Part shown: piece after piece, positions 8,958 through 18,223 of the stretch | How positions within the stretch are numbered: position 1 is the first letter of the stretch | Layout of the letters: every line of letters begins with the position of its first letter | Source: Algoriphagus aquimarinus | GTDB taxonomy: Bacteria; Bacteroidota; Bacteroidia; Cytophagales; Cyclobacteriaceae | Direction: 5' to 3' | Assembly: GCF_900112005.1 (NCBI RefSeq) | Contig: NZ_FOKK01000019.1 | Location: 30,499 to 94,498, forward strand | DNA length: 64,000 nt | Program-made: the position numbers and the translations under genes | The notes under the pieces: model-generated | Databases searched by the model: none | Told to the model about the DNA's origin: nothing | Seen by the model: only the letters and a program-made list of their open reading frames with translations

Positions 8958-9558
8958 TTTTCTAGACGATTTATTCAACAAGGTTTTCAAATCTTCGGAA
9001 AAGTCTCCGATGACGCATAAGGAGAATATTGTTCTTAAAGCGCAGGAAATAGAGGAAGTGAAAGCTTGGATGAATTCTTCCGAGGGGAGAGAGGCATTTG
9101 CACTGATCTCCAAATCTTATCATTTCAAAACCATACAGATCGAAGAGCGTCCGCAGATTCATGTCTTGGACTCTAAGTATGCCAAAGGTTTTGCAATCAC
9201 CTACGACGACCCGTTGGATGAAAAAACATTTTCCCTGCTTTTCTTGGCTTTTGCACAGCGAGTTCTAGCTTTGGGATATCAGCAAGTGAGTTTGGATAGG
9301 AAAATGGAGGAAATAAACGAACAGGTGAAAGTCACTGATAAGTTTTATTTCAAACCGCCAATTAAATCACTAGCAGAGAATGAATTGATTTCTCAGCTAT
9401 TTGGCAATGTTTCCATTGAGAAAATAAGTGTAAATAACCAGCCCAATTACCTCAAGGTACTAGCGACGTTTTATTCGGACAGGCTATACCAGGATCCAGA
9501 ACCTTTCGATCAATTTCTTGATCATTTATTAGAAACAACCAACGATGGACAGAATTAA
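8950..9558 (+). CDS. Hypothetical protein in the recQ operon
   Basis: A 202-residue soluble protein that I do not recognise. It has no signal peptide or membrane segment. It is mixed in charge, with an N-terminal helical stretch (AQEIEEVKAWMNSSEGREAF) and alternating strands later (AKGFAITYDD, YLKVLATFYSDRLY). It overlaps the recQ stop by 8 bases and the Nudix start by 14 bases, so it is expressed with both neighbours. That packing suggests a real gene and a shared transcript, but it does not show a function. Confidence 0.75.
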   Translation: MSNFLDDLFNKVFKSSEKSPMTHKENIVLKAQEIEEVKAWMNSSEGREAFALISKSYHFKTIQIEERPQIHVLDSKYAKGFAITYDDPLDEKTFSLLFLAFAQRVLALGYQQVSLDRKMEEINEQVKVTDKFYFKPPIKSLAENELISQLFGNVSIEKISVNNQPNYLKVLATFYSDRLYQDPEPFDQFLDHLLETTNDGQN

Positions 9559-10096
9559 CTTAAAAGAGCAACTAGGGAGATACAGAACGCCATATGAGGA
9601 GGAATCTAGCTTTATTCAGGATTTTTTGGAGTTGACCGAAGATCCCCTTGCTTACGGCAGAGAGCGGCTGGACGGGCACTTTACAGCTTCTGCTTGGATA
9701 GTGAATCGTAAGCGAACGCATACCTTACTCACGCTTCATCGGAAGCTGGGACGATGGTTGCAGCTTGGAGGACATGCGGACGGCAATGAGGATTTGCTGG
9801 AAGTCGCTATGAAGGAAGCCAATGAAGAAAGTGGTTTGAAGAGTTTAGAGTTTGTAGACAAGACGATTTTCGATTTGGATAAACATATCATCCCTGAGCG
9901 CCCACACGTTCCTGAGCATTTTCATTTTGATGTACGCTACATTCTGGAAGCAGATCTTTACGAGCCTTTGATCAAAAGTGACGAGAGTATTTCGTTGGCT
10001 TGGGTCGCATTTGACTCCGTTCAGGATGTGATAGGGTATAATCCCTCTATTCTTAGAATGCTTGACAAAACCAGTAAATCAGAAATTCTTCTTTGA
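9545..10096 (+). CDS. NUDIX hydrolase
   Basis: A 183-residue Nudix hydrolase. The Nudix box is GHADGNEDLLEVAMKEANEESGL in two overlapping parts (GHADGNEDLLEVAM, MKEANEESGL): the usual REUxEExGU is present with Lys in place of Arg. Such enzymes cleave nucleoside diphosphate-linked substrates; the substrate is unknown. The leading part (LTLHRKLGRWLQLGG) is the strand before the box. It overlaps the preceding gene by 14 bases, and its TGA overlaps the ATG of the thioesterase gene. Confidence 0.88.
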   Translation: MDRINLKEQLGRYRTPYEEESSFIQDFLELTEDPLAYGRERLDGHFTASAWIVNRKRTHTLLTLHRKLGRWLQLGGHADGNEDLLEVAMKEANEESGLKSLEFVDKTIFDLDKHIIPERPHVPEHFHFDVRYILEADLYEPLIKSDESISLAWVAFDSVQDVIGYNPSILRMLDKTSKSEILL

Positions 10097-10533
10097 TGAT
10101 CAAGCCTGACCCCGCGGAGCTACAGCGAGAGATTGAATTTTCCCTACCTATTCAGATTAAATTCTCGGATATTGACGGCTACCTGCATGTCAATAATGGG
10201 GTGTATTTCAATTATTTCGAACATGCAAGAGCGATGTTTCTATATCAAGTTTGCGATTGGAATATTATGGAAATAGGTTCTGTAGTCGGAAGAATAGAAA
10301 TGGATTATTTCAGGCCTATTCATATCGATGACAAGGTAAATGCGCTGGTGAAATGCAGCAGAATAGGCAATACTTCCTTTGACCTAGAGCAATATTTAGT
10401 AGGAGAAACTAAGGATGGAGAATCGTACACTTTTGCAAAAAGTATATGCATACTCGTCTCCGTGGATATGAAAACGATGAAGCCTATGCCGCTTCCAGAA
10501 AACTATAGGGCAAAACTTCAGCCCAAATCCTAA
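10096..10533 (+). CDS. Acyl-CoA thioesterase, 4HBT hotdog fold
   Basis: A 145-residue hotdog-fold thioesterase of the 4-hydroxybenzoyl-CoA thioesterase / YbgC type. The motif FSDIDGYLHVNNGVYFNYFEHARAMF contains the catalytic Asp and the N-N-x-x-Y segment (positions about 24-46). Family members hydrolyse acyl-CoA thioesters; chain specificity cannot be read. The ATG at 10096 overlaps the TGA of the Nudix gene (TGATG); an in-frame TTG one codon earlier is less likely. It closes the recQ run of four genes. Confidence 0.88.
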   Translation: MIKPDPAELQREIEFSLPIQIKFSDIDGYLHVNNGVYFNYFEHARAMFLYQVCDWNIMEIGSVVGRIEMDYFRPIHIDDKVNALVKCSRIGNTSFDLEQYLVGETKDGESYTFAKSICILVSVDMKTMKPMPLPENYRAKLQPKS

Positions 10534-10551
10534 TAACAAAGACGCAATCCT

Positions 10552-10559
10552 TATCTTTG
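10552..10559 (+). promoter_or_regulatory. Bacteroidota -7 element for the TPR lipoprotein
   Basis: TATCTTTG matches TAnnTTTG exactly and lies 15 bases before the GTG start at 10575. That predicts a very short leader and supports the GTG start. Confidence 0.55.
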
Positions 10560-10574
10560 CGCAAAATTTAAGCT

Positions 10575-11288
10575 GTGAAAAAACTTTGGATAATTACCTT
10601 GCTGATGGCAGGATTGATGGGTTGTAGCCCAAGTGAAGAAGAATTGGTTCAAGAGGGAATAAATCAAATGGATGCCCAAAACTGGAAAGGAGCGATTACG
10701 CTTTTTGACAGGGCATTGGAAATCAATCCTACGAATGGAACTGCGTTGAACGCTAAAGGTGCTGCACTATTTCAGGAAGAAAAATTCGAAGAGGCTGTGC
10801 CTGTGTTCACGGCAGCAATAGACGCGGATTCTGCTAGCTACAAAGCTTGGTTCAATCGTGGAAATGCGAACTTGAAGCTGGAAAATTTCAAAAATGCAGT
10901 TTCGGATTATAATATGGCTTCAAGGCTGGATCCAACTCAAACAGATATTTATTACAACCGTGGTCTGGCATTGCTGGGTCTAGAAGAATACGAAGATTCC
11001 TTGTTGGATTTTGATAAAGCCCTTCAAGTAGAGCCAAACCAAGCACTTGTACATTTCAATCGTGGGAAAGCACTTTTGGGAAATAACGATCCAGGCAATG
11101 CGATGAAAGCATTAACGGATGCGATCAATTTGGATGGAAAAAATGCTGCAGCTTATTACTTGCTTGGAGTGACTAGAATGTCTGCTTTGGGTGAGTCTGA
11201 AAAAGAAGAAGGTTGTGCAGATTTGAAGATGGCTCTTCAGCTTGGTTACACAGAAGCCAAAACTTGGATAGACGATTTCTGCGAGTAA
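10575..11288 (+). CDS. TPR-repeat lipoprotein
   Basis: A 237-residue envelope lipoprotein. The signal peptide ends in the lipobox LMGC (Cys 17 or so), followed by at least five tetratricopeptide repeats from residue 24 on, for example AWFNRGNANLKLENFKNAVS and IYYNRGLALLGLEEYEDSL. TPR lipoproteins act as scaffolds in envelope assembly; no partner is indicated. It uses a GTG start, with a TAnnTTTG box just upstream. The tsaC gene starts 1 base after its stop. Confidence 0.85.
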   Translation: MKKLWIITLLMAGLMGCSPSEEELVQEGINQMDAQNWKGAITLFDRALEINPTNGTALNAKGAALFQEEKFEEAVPVFTAAIDADSASYKAWFNRGNANLKLENFKNAVSDYNMASRLDPTQTDIYYNRGLALLGLEEYEDSLLDFDKALQVEPNQALVHFNRGKALLGNNDPGNAMKALTDAINLDGKNAAAYYLLGVTRMSALGESEKEEGCADLKMALQLGYTEAKTWIDDFCE

Positions 11289-11289
11289 A

Positions 11290-12255
11290 ATGGCAGTGAT
11301 TGGGCAGGACATATCGCGAGCAAAAGGAGTTCTGGATGCAGGTGAATTGGTGGCTATTCCTACCGAAACCGTGTATGGTTTGGCAGGAAATGCACTGAAT
11401 CCTGCGGCTGTAGCTTCGATTTTTGAAACGAAAAATCGCCCTAGTTTTGATCCCTTGATTATCCATGTTCCTTCTCTGGGAGCAGCTGAGAACTATGTGA
11501 CTAACATTCCTTCGCCTCTCCGCAAGCTTGCTGAGCACTTTTGGCCAGGGCCACTTACACTCTTACTACCTAGAAAAAGCAACATTCCTGATATCGTCAC
11601 CTCTGGATTGGATCGCGTGGCCGTGCGTGTCCCAGATCATTCGCTGAGCTTGGATTTGCTCGCTCAGTTAGACTATCCTTTGGCTGCGCCTAGTGCCAAT
11701 CCATTTGGATACATCAGTCCTACTTCGCCAAAGCATGTGAATGCTCAGCTGGGAGATAAAATTTCTTACATTCTGGATGGGGGAAATTGCAAAGTAGGCT
11801 TAGAAAGCACGATCGTAGGAATGGAAGAGGATGAAATCGTGGTTTATCGATTGGGAGGTTTAGATATTTCAGAGATTGAAAGCATTGTTGGGAAAGTGAC
11901 TGTGAAAAGCCACAGTTCCTCAAATCCTCAGGCCCCAGGTTTATTAGAAAGTCACTATGCGCCTACCAAGCCATTTATACTTGGCAATCTGAATGAAATG
12001 GTTGCTTATTATCAAGAGCGAGAAGTCGACTTTGCAGTGCTTTCATTATCTCAATCATTTCCAGCTGTTCCTGTCGGAAATCAAATTGCTCTAAGTCCTC
12101 AGGCAGATTTGAAAGATGCTGCTACTCATCTATTTGCTGCTATGCGGACTTTGGATGAGTCAAATGCCACTGTTATTTTGGCAGAGCTAATGCCTGAAGA
12201 AGGCCTCGGAAAAGCCATAAATGATCGTTTGAAGCGAGCTTCGACGAAAGGTTAA
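11290..12255 (+). CDS. tsaC: L-threonylcarbamoyladenylate synthase (Sua5/YciO/YrdC)
   Basis: A 321-residue enzyme that makes threonylcarbamoyl-AMP for t6A modification of ANN-decoding tRNAs. The YrdC domain fills residues 1-200 (IPTETVYGLAGNALNP, FETKNRPSFDPLIIHV, FWPGPLTLLLPRKS, VRVPDHSLSLDLLAQLDYPLAAPSAN in parts). A linker AQAPGLLESHYAP-like segment (QAPGLLESHYAPTKPF) leads to a C-terminal Sua5 domain, so this is the long Sua5 form rather than the short TsaC form. It probably shares a transcript with the TPR lipoprotein. Confidence 0.92.
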   Translation: MAVIGQDISRAKGVLDAGELVAIPTETVYGLAGNALNPAAVASIFETKNRPSFDPLIIHVPSLGAAENYVTNIPSPLRKLAEHFWPGPLTLLLPRKSNIPDIVTSGLDRVAVRVPDHSLSLDLLAQLDYPLAAPSANPFGYISPTSPKHVNAQLGDKISYILDGGNCKVGLESTIVGMEEDEIVVYRLGGLDISEIESIVGKVTVKSHSSSNPQAPGLLESHYAPTKPFILGNLNEMVAYYQEREVDFAVLSLSQSFPAVPVGNQIALSPQADLKDAATHLFAAMRTLDESNATVILAELMPEEGLGKAINDRLKRASTKG

Positions 12256-12377
12256 ATTTACTTTCCTATACTTCCTAGCAAATTGATCACAGATGAAAGT
12301 CTGTTTTTGCCGTAATCTTTGATAAATTCACACCTGATTTTTATCTATTTAATTAATCAAAAGCTATTAACCTTACT

Positions 12378-13577
12378 ATGAACTCTAGAATCAAAAATGT
12401 AGATAACCTCAGTTTTGAAGGCAAAAAAGCACTCGTAAGAGTGGATTTCAATGTTCCTTTGGATAATGAGTTGAATGTAACTGACGACACTAGAATCCAA
12501 GCTGCGTTGCCAACTATCAATAAGATATTGACCGATGGTGGATCAGTGGTTTTGATGTCACACTTAGGCAGACCTAAATCTGGACCTGAGGATAAATTTT
12601 CTCTCAAAAATATTGTAGTTGCTTTGGAGAAAGCTTTGGGCAGACCAGTGAAATTTGCTCCGGACTGCATTGGGAGAGAGGCTGAAATGCTTGCTGAAGG
12701 CTTGAAGCCAGGTGAAGTATTATTACTTGAAAACCTTCGTTTCCACAAGGAGGAAGAAAAAGGTGATGTTGACTTTGCTAAGAAACTATCCAAGCTAGGC
12801 GACATCTATGTTAATGATGCATTTGGTACAGCACATAGAGCTCATGCTTCTACAGCTGTAATCGCACAGTTTTTTACTGAAAAAGTTTGCGGATACCTGA
12901 TGCTTTCTGAGTTGAAAAACGCAGATAAAGTTTTGGGTAATCCTGAAAGGCCATACACAGCGATCATGGGCGGTGCAAAAATCGCAGATAAAATTATGAT
13001 CATCGAGCAATTGCTCAATAAGGTGGACAACCTGATTATCGGTGGCGGTATGTCTTACACGTTTGCTAAAGCGCAAGGCGGAACTATAGGTGATTCTTTG
13101 CTAGAGGCTGATAAGATGGATTTCGTACTTGAGCTAATGGAGACTGCTAAAGAAAAAGGTGTTAACCTTATTCTTCCAGTTGATACCGTGATTTCAAAAG
13201 CTTTTGCAAATGATGCTGAGCAAGGAATGGCGAACAAAGGTGAGATTCCTGATGGCTGGATGGGCTTGGATATCGGACCAAAAACTCGTGAGATTTTCTC
13301 TGAGGTAATCGCAAATTCTAAGACTATCCTTTGGAATGGTCCAATGGGTGTTTTCGAAATGGATTCGTTTGATAAAGGAACTAAAGCTGTTGCGGAAGCG
13401 GTGGTAGCAGCGACTAAAGCTGGTGCATATTCATTGATCGGTGGAGGTGACTCTGCTGCAGCGGTTAATAAGTTCGGCTTTGGAGATGATGTTTCCTTCG
13501 TGTCTACTGGCGGTGGTGCATTGCTAGAGCACATGGAAGGCAAAGTGCTTCCTGGAGTTGCTGCTTTGGAGCCTTAA
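12378..13577 (+). CDS. pgk: Phosphoglycerate kinase
   Basis: A 399-residue glycolytic enzyme that transfers phosphate from 1,3-bisphosphoglycerate to ADP. Signatures are ALVRVDFNVPLD near the start, SHLGRPKSGPEDKFSL, the substrate loop GTAHRAHAS, and the C-terminal nucleotide-binding GGGDSAAAVNKFG and STGGGALLEHMEGK. Length is normal. A strong terminator follows 18 bases after the stop. Codon use looks strongly biased, in line with high expression, which also produces long meaningless frames on the opposite strand. Confidence 0.97.
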   Translation: MNSRIKNVDNLSFEGKKALVRVDFNVPLDNELNVTDDTRIQAALPTINKILTDGGSVVLMSHLGRPKSGPEDKFSLKNIVVALEKALGRPVKFAPDCIGREAEMLAEGLKPGEVLLLENLRFHKEEEKGDVDFAKKLSKLGDIYVNDAFGTAHRAHASTAVIAQFFTEKVCGYLMLSELKNADKVLGNPERPYTAIMGGAKIADKIMIIEQLLNKVDNLIIGGGMSYTFAKAQGGTIGDSLLEADKMDFVLELMETAKEKGVNLILPVDTVISKAFANDAEQGMANKGEIPDGWMGLDIGPKTREIFSEVIANSKTILWNGPMGVFEMDSFDKGTKAVAEAVVAATKAGAYSLIGGGDSAAAVNKFGFGDDVSFVSTGGGALLEHMEGKVLPGVAALEP

Positions 13578-13595
13578 GTCTAACAAAAATCTATG

Positions 13596-13632
13596 AAAAA
13601 AGGCTGTCAGAAGTAATTCTGACAGCCTTTTT
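13596..13632. terminator. Bidirectional terminator between pgk and the EEP gene
   Basis: AAAAAGGCTGTCAGAA and TTCTGACAGCCTTTTT form a perfect 16-pair stem around GTAA. The A and T tracts let it end transcripts from both convergent genes. Confidence 0.92.
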
Positions 13633-13658
13633 AGCTTACAATGCAGGAGTGAAAACTT

Positions 13659-14519
13659 TTATTTCCACTCAATCTCCACTAGCACTGGAAAATGATCCGA
13701 CGGATACTTTTTACCATAATTATCAGTAAGGATTCCGTGACGAATTACGTTCAGATTTCCTTTTACAAATACATGATCGATGATGCCATCAGGCATTTTC
13801 TCCCAGTCAAAACCTGTGAAAGAACCAGCGGGGCCGTAAGAAGGAACCTCGGAGATCAATCTAGCATCTTGCCAATCGGGATTTGAAGTAATGGTACCGT
13901 AAGCCGCATTATCGGGTTTTACATTGAAGTCGCCCATGAGAATAGCAGGAGCATTTTCTTTGTTGATTTTAGACACTTGAGCCATTACAAGTTTGCTACT
14001 TTCTTCTCGAGCTTGCTGTCCGATGTGATCGTAATGAATGTTAAATACATAGAAAGTTTTTCCTGATTCATCCTTGAATTTTCCCCAGGTACAGATTCTG
14101 TTGAGGGAGGCATCCCAGCCCTTGCTTGGTTTCTCAGGAGTGGGCGATAGCCAGAAGGTGCCTTGATCCAAAATTTCAAACTTCTTGGCATCATAGAGAA
14201 TCGCGGCATATTCTCCACTTTCGGTCCCATCATTACGGCCAACGCCGATGTATTTGTATCCAAGTTCAGTACTCAAGTCAGTCAGTTGATTATGTAATGC
14301 TTCCTGCACACCGAATAATTCGATTTGATGAAACTGAATCAGGCTTGCGACATGTGGTAGCCGATCTGCCCAAAGGTTTCCGACGTCATTTTGATTGGCA
14401 TATCGAATGTTGAAAGTCGCAAAATTATGTGTTTGCGCTATAGAAAGGGCGTTTGTTCCTACCGTAAAAGCTAGGAGAAACACAGATGTTTTTAAAATAC
14501 TTCTAATGATTGAATTCAT
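13659..14519 (-). CDS. Secreted endonuclease/exonuclease/phosphatase family protein
   Basis: A 286-residue EEP-fold metal-dependent phosphoesterase. A signal peptide (about residues 1-30, ending NALSIAQ) exports it. Conserved elements are ATFNIRYAN, the metal ligand E in FGVQEAL, VFNIHYDH, MGDFNVKPDN and the closing SDHFPVLVEIEW. Related bacterial proteins are annotated as sphingomyelinase- or nuclease-like; the substrate here is unknown. It stands alone, convergent with pgk. Confidence 0.88.
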   Translation of the reverse strand: MNSIIRSILKTSVFLLAFTVGTNALSIAQTHNFATFNIRYANQNDVGNLWADRLPHVASLIQFHQIELFGVQEALHNQLTDLSTELGYKYIGVGRNDGTESGEYAAILYDAKKFEILDQGTFWLSPTPEKPSKGWDASLNRICTWGKFKDESGKTFYVFNIHYDHIGQQAREESSKLVMAQVSKINKENAPAILMGDFNVKPDNAAYGTITSNPDWQDARLISEVPSYGPAGSFTGFDWEKMPDGIIDHVFVKGNLNVIRHGILTDNYGKKYPSDHFPVLVEIEWK

Positions 14520-14676
14520 GATTTCAGAACTTATTCTTGAAAAATGGTTTAAGTATCTAAAATTGAATCATAATTTCATCAAATGAAATCAAGCATGAAA
14601 AAAATGTCAAACATTTCGATGATTAGAATACATGCGAGACAGGCAACCTGTCCTTTGAAAATCAACTAATAAACAC

Positions 14677-15570
14677 ATGAAAACCTTTTATCCCAAAGAC
14701 CTAACAACTCAGGAATTTCATGGCTTGCTCCAAGGAGCTGTAGCTCCTCGCCCGATTGCTTTTGCAAGTACTATTGATCGAGATGGAAATGTGAACCTGA
14801 GTCCGTTTAGCTTTTTCAACTTGTTCAGTACGAATCCTGCGATATTGATCTTTTCTCCATCCAGACGCGTGCGTGATAACACCACCAAGCATACTTTGGA
14901 AAATGTTTTGGAAGTGCCCGAAGTGGTGATTCACGTCGTTCATTTCGGGATGGTGGAGCAAATGTCTCTCGCAAGTACAGAGTATGGGAAAGGTGTGAAT
15001 GAATTTGATAAAGCTGGATTTACACAAGTGAAATCAAATGAAGTGAAGCCCCCGCGCATCCAGGAAGCACATGTTGCCTTTGAGTGCAAAGTGAACGAAG
15101 TAAAGTCACTAGGAGACAGTGGAGGAGCTGGGAATTTGGTGATATGTGAGGTGTTGGTTGCTCATGTAAACGAAGCGGTTTTAGATGAAATGGGCGTAAT
15201 TGATCCTAGGAAGCTTGATGCGGTGGCAAGATTGGGCGGAAATTGGTACAGCCGTGCCAGTGGAGCATCTCTATTTCAAATTCCAAAACCCTTGCGTACC
15301 CTAGGTATTGGAATTGACCAAATGCCAGCCGAAGTTAGAAATAGCACGATTTTAAGTGGAAACAATCTTGGGAGATTGGGCAATGTGGAGGCTCTTCCAA
15401 GTCCGGCTGAGGTTGCAGATTTTGGTCAAGGCGCAGAGATTCAAGAAATGAGAATTCGCTTTCAGTATGATCAAGACTCGCTGGCGGACCATTTGCATCT
15501 TTTGGCTAAGGAAGCACTAGACGAGGATGATGTGGATAGAGCTTGGCTAATATTGCTTCAGAAAGGGTAA
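14677..15570 (+). CDS. Flavin reductase family protein (FMN-binding split barrel)
   Basis: A 297-residue protein whose first 200 residues match the flavin reductase-like split barrel: VAPRPIAFASTIDRDGNVNLSPFSFFNLF, here recognised by PRPIAFAST and NLSPFSFFN, then NPAILIFSP and a later HVAFECKVNEVKSLG strand. Such proteins bind FMN and reduce it or act as oxidoreductases of the DIM6/NTAB type. The last 90 residues carry an extra alpha-helical tail (EVADFGQGAEIQEMRIR onward). The gene is monocistronic. Confidence 0.88.
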   Translation: MKTFYPKDLTTQEFHGLLQGAVAPRPIAFASTIDRDGNVNLSPFSFFNLFSTNPAILIFSPSRRVRDNTTKHTLENVLEVPEVVIHVVHFGMVEQMSLASTEYGKGVNEFDKAGFTQVKSNEVKPPRIQEAHVAFECKVNEVKSLGDSGGAGNLVICEVLVAHVNEAVLDEMGVIDPRKLDAVARLGGNWYSRASGASLFQIPKPLRTLGIGIDQMPAEVRNSTILSGNNLGRLGNVEALPSPAEVADFGQGAEIQEMRIRFQYDQDSLADHLHLLAKEALDEDDVDRAWLILLQKG

Positions 15571-15784
15571 AAGAGTATTCAGTCATCAGTCTCAGTTTTC
15601 AGAATCTCCTTAGTTTGTGCAATCTCGATGAGTTTGTGATCTGAACTGCCAACAGCGGAAGGCTTGTGTCTTTTGAAGAGCAGTTTTCGGACAGGCTCAA
15701 GCCAGTGGGTGTTAATCAGATTTTGTTATTCGGAAAAATCAGACGGTGAGTATCTAAGCCCATGCGGCATTTAAGGAAAAGTCA

Positions 15785-15811
15785 AAAAGAAAGCGGCCTG
15801 AGCCGCTTTCT
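15785..15811 (-). terminator. Terminator of sppA
   Basis: GAAAGCGGC / GCCGCTTTC stem with a CTGA loop, directly after the sppA stop on the minus strand, followed by a T tract. It fits tightly against the TAA codon. Confidence 0.88.
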
Positions 15812-17581
15812 TTATTTTATGATGATTTCCTGTGGCATTCTTACTTGGACACCTTGATAGGTTTTTAGTTTTTCTACTTGCTTGTAAAGTGTGTAGTTTG
15901 ATCCCAATTCGCTTTTTAGAATTTTGACCTGAACACTATTTCCTAAGTCCTCCATGATCGTTTCAAACCAAGGTTTCTTCGTAGGATAATATACTACCCG
16001 ATAGTCATCCATAGCACCAATTCTCGCTGCAGCGATTTCAATAGTCGTATTCAAACCTCCAAGCACATCTACTAATCCTCTTTCTTTAGCTTGGTTTCCA
16101 GTCCATACTCTGCCCGATGCTACTTCCTTTACAGCTTCTGGAGACATGCCTCTACCTTCCGATACTCTGGAAATAAAGGTCTCATAACCATCTTCCACCG
16201 AATTTTGGATGATAGATCGTTCCACCTCTGTCATCGGTCTAGTTGGATTCATGAAGTCAGAAAGTTCTCCTGTTTTCACCACATCCGTAGTAATGCCAAG
16301 CTTGTCATTAAGCAATTCTTGTGCGTTGAACATCATACCGAAAATCCCGATAGAGCCTGTGATCGTGTTTGGCTGGGCTACAATAGTATCCGCAGGAGCT
16401 GAAATGTAATAACCACCTGAGGCAGCTACTTCACCCATGGATACATATACTGGCTTTACTTTTTTGGCTTCAGCCATTTCTCTCCATATCACTTCAGAAG
16501 CGACTACTGATCCTCCTGGAGAATTCACGCGGAGTACAATTGCTTTGATATTGTCGTCTTTACGAGCTTTGCGGATTTCTTTTGCAAACTTATCTGAACT
16601 GATTACCCCTTCCGCATTTCCACCTACAATCTCACCTTCTGCGATGATTACGGCTATTCTATTAGAGGAAGTGATGTTTTTCGACTTAGTCGTTTTATTT
16701 AAGTCAGTAGCATTGATAGTTTTGATATCATCATCCTCATCGATACCGAGCTTGTCTTTCAATTTGGAAAGTACTTGATCCAAATACAACAACTCTGTAG
16801 CCAAGCCATAGGTCACTGCATCTTGTGGCTTGCGAACAAGCATCAAATCATTGATTTTTTTCAAGCTATCATAAGCGATACCTCTTGATTCAGAGACACC
16901 ATGAAGTGCAAACTGATTCATGTCATCCAAAAATGACTGGGTTTGTAATCTAGCTTCAGGGCTGTTTTTTTCTAGGATAAAAGGCTCTACGGCAGATTTG
17001 AATTCACCCACCCGGAAAATTTCAGGTTTCACACCGACTTTTTCGAATAGACCTTTGAAGAAAATTCCCTCCGAAGAAAACCCGTTGAAGTCTATTCCTC
17101 CTAAAGGATTCAGGTAGATTTCGTCAGCAACTGAAGCGATGTAATAACCACCTTCAGTGTAAGCTTCATCGTAAGCAACGATGAATTTGCCGGAAGTTTT
17201 AAAATCAACCAATGCTTCGCGAAGCTCAAGTAAATTAGCTTGACCAGCCATGATAAGGCCAGTATTTAGATAAATACCTTTAATGTTATCATTGGTTTTT
17301 GCTGCGCCAATGGCTTTTTTAAGGTTGATTAGACCAGCAGTCATTTCCTGACCGAACGGATTTCCAAAGATTGAAAGATCCAAATCATCCTCAGATGTAC
17401 GCTCTACAATAGTTCTTCCGTTTAGATCCAAGTGTAAAACAGAGTTCTCACTTACTGTCACCTCTTCAGATCCACTTGATGAAGCCACAATGCCAATCAG
17501 GCCCAACATAAGAAGCACACTGAGTATGCTGAAAACAAAAAGACCGACGATCACCGCCAGTACATTTCCTAAGAATTTCAT
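15812..17581 (-). CDS. sppA: Signal peptide peptidase SppA, 67-kDa type
   Basis: A 589-residue membrane-anchored serine protease that degrades cleaved signal peptides. Residues 5-33 form one transmembrane anchor. Two S49 domains follow: the N-terminal one supplies the catalytic Lys (K195 in GEFKSAVEPF) and the C-terminal one the nucleophile Ser (S388 in GEVAASGGYYIS). This is the tandem-domain form with the Ser/Lys dyad complete. It is divergent from folK and has its own terminator. Confidence 0.95.
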   Translation of the reverse strand: MKFLGNVLAVIVGLFVFSILSVLLMLGLIGIVASSSGSEEVTVSENSVLHLDLNGRTIVERTSEDDLDLSIFGNPFGQEMTAGLINLKKAIGAAKTNDNIKGIYLNTGLIMAGQANLLELREALVDFKTSGKFIVAYDEAYTEGGYYIASVADEIYLNPLGGIDFNGFSSEGIFFKGLFEKVGVKPEIFRVGEFKSAVEPFILEKNSPEARLQTQSFLDDMNQFALHGVSESRGIAYDSLKKINDLMLVRKPQDAVTYGLATELLYLDQVLSKLKDKLGIDEDDDIKTINATDLNKTTKSKNITSSNRIAVIIAEGEIVGGNAEGVISSDKFAKEIRKARKDDNIKAIVLRVNSPGGSVVASEVIWREMAEAKKVKPVYVSMGEVAASGGYYISAPADTIVAQPNTITGSIGIFGMMFNAQELLNDKLGITTDVVKTGELSDFMNPTRPMTEVERSIIQNSVEDGYETFISRVSEGRGMSPEAVKEVASGRVWTGNQAKERGLVDVLGGLNTTIEIAAARIGAMDDYRVVYYPTKKPWFETIMEDLGNSVQVKILKSELGSNYTLYKQVEKLKTYQGVQVRMPQEIIIK

Positions 17582-17652
17582 AAGCTAAATTATTTGAAGC
17601 CCCAAAATAACCTAATTTGAGCCATGTTTACAAAAGCAATAATAGGCTGAGA

Positions 17653-18138
17653 ATGTTTGAAAAAGCTGTTTTAATAGTAGGAGGAAATAAAGGCGATCGA
17701 AATGCACTGCTGAAGGCGGCGGTGGAGGCCGTTTCAGAATTAGGGAAAATAACGCTCAGTTCTAAAGTTTATGAAACGGAAGCGTGGGGAGGAGTGGCTA
17801 AAGGGCCATTTTTGAATCAAGTTGTAGAAATCCAAACTGCCTATTCTCCAACTGAACTCTTAGCTTTTATCCAGCAAATAGAAAAAGATCTAGGAAGAAA
17901 AAGAGATGAGCATTGGGGAGATCGGACGATGGATATTGATATTATTTATTTTGGAGTGGACGTTATAAATACTCCTGAACTTCAAGTTCCTCATCCATTT
18001 ATTGCGGAGCGCAAATTTGTTTTAGTGCCGTTAGCAGAGATTTTACCGGAGTTTATTCATCCAGTTTTGCAGAAAAGTAGTCTGGAGATGCTGAAAGAAT
18101 GTGAGGATAAATCTGAGGTATGGGAGTTGAGAGGTTGA
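17653..18138 (+). CDS. folK: 2-amino-4-hydroxy-6-hydroxymethyldihydropteridine diphosphokinase
   Basis: A 161-residue HPPK of folate biosynthesis, which moves pyrophosphate from ATP to 6-hydroxymethyl-7,8-dihydropterin. Signatures are VGGNKGDRNALL at the start, YETEAWGG, FLNQVVEIQT, and the metal/ATP site RTMDIDIIYFG with VPHPFIAERKFVLVPLAEI. Start: ATG 17653; an in-frame TTG 36 bases earlier would add residues not seen in the family. Confidence 0.93.
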   Translation: MFEKAVLIVGGNKGDRNALLKAAVEAVSELGKITLSSKVYETEAWGGVAKGPFLNQVVEIQTAYSPTELLAFIQQIEKDLGRKRDEHWGDRTMDIDIIYFGVDVINTPELQVPHPFIAERKFVLVPLAEILPEFIHPVLQKSSLEMLKECEDKSEVWELRG

Positions 18139-18223
18139 TGGTTTTGTGTTCTGCCGCTTCTCCAGAAGCTGCAGGAATTCTAGAATTAATGTAAATTGCA
18201 TTATTAGTTAAAATGAATAAATA

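Noticed and set aside
12353..12805. Long minus-strand frame of 150 codons over the pgk gene
   Set aside because: It is a shadow of pgk; strong codon bias in pgk leaves few stops on the opposite strand. The protein is Ser/Leu-rich and unlike any family. The same applies to 13055-13543 and 16437-16778.
18148..18170. Small GCTTCT/AGAAGC hairpin after folK as a terminator
   Set aside because: The stem is six pairs with a two-base loop and no T run follows.
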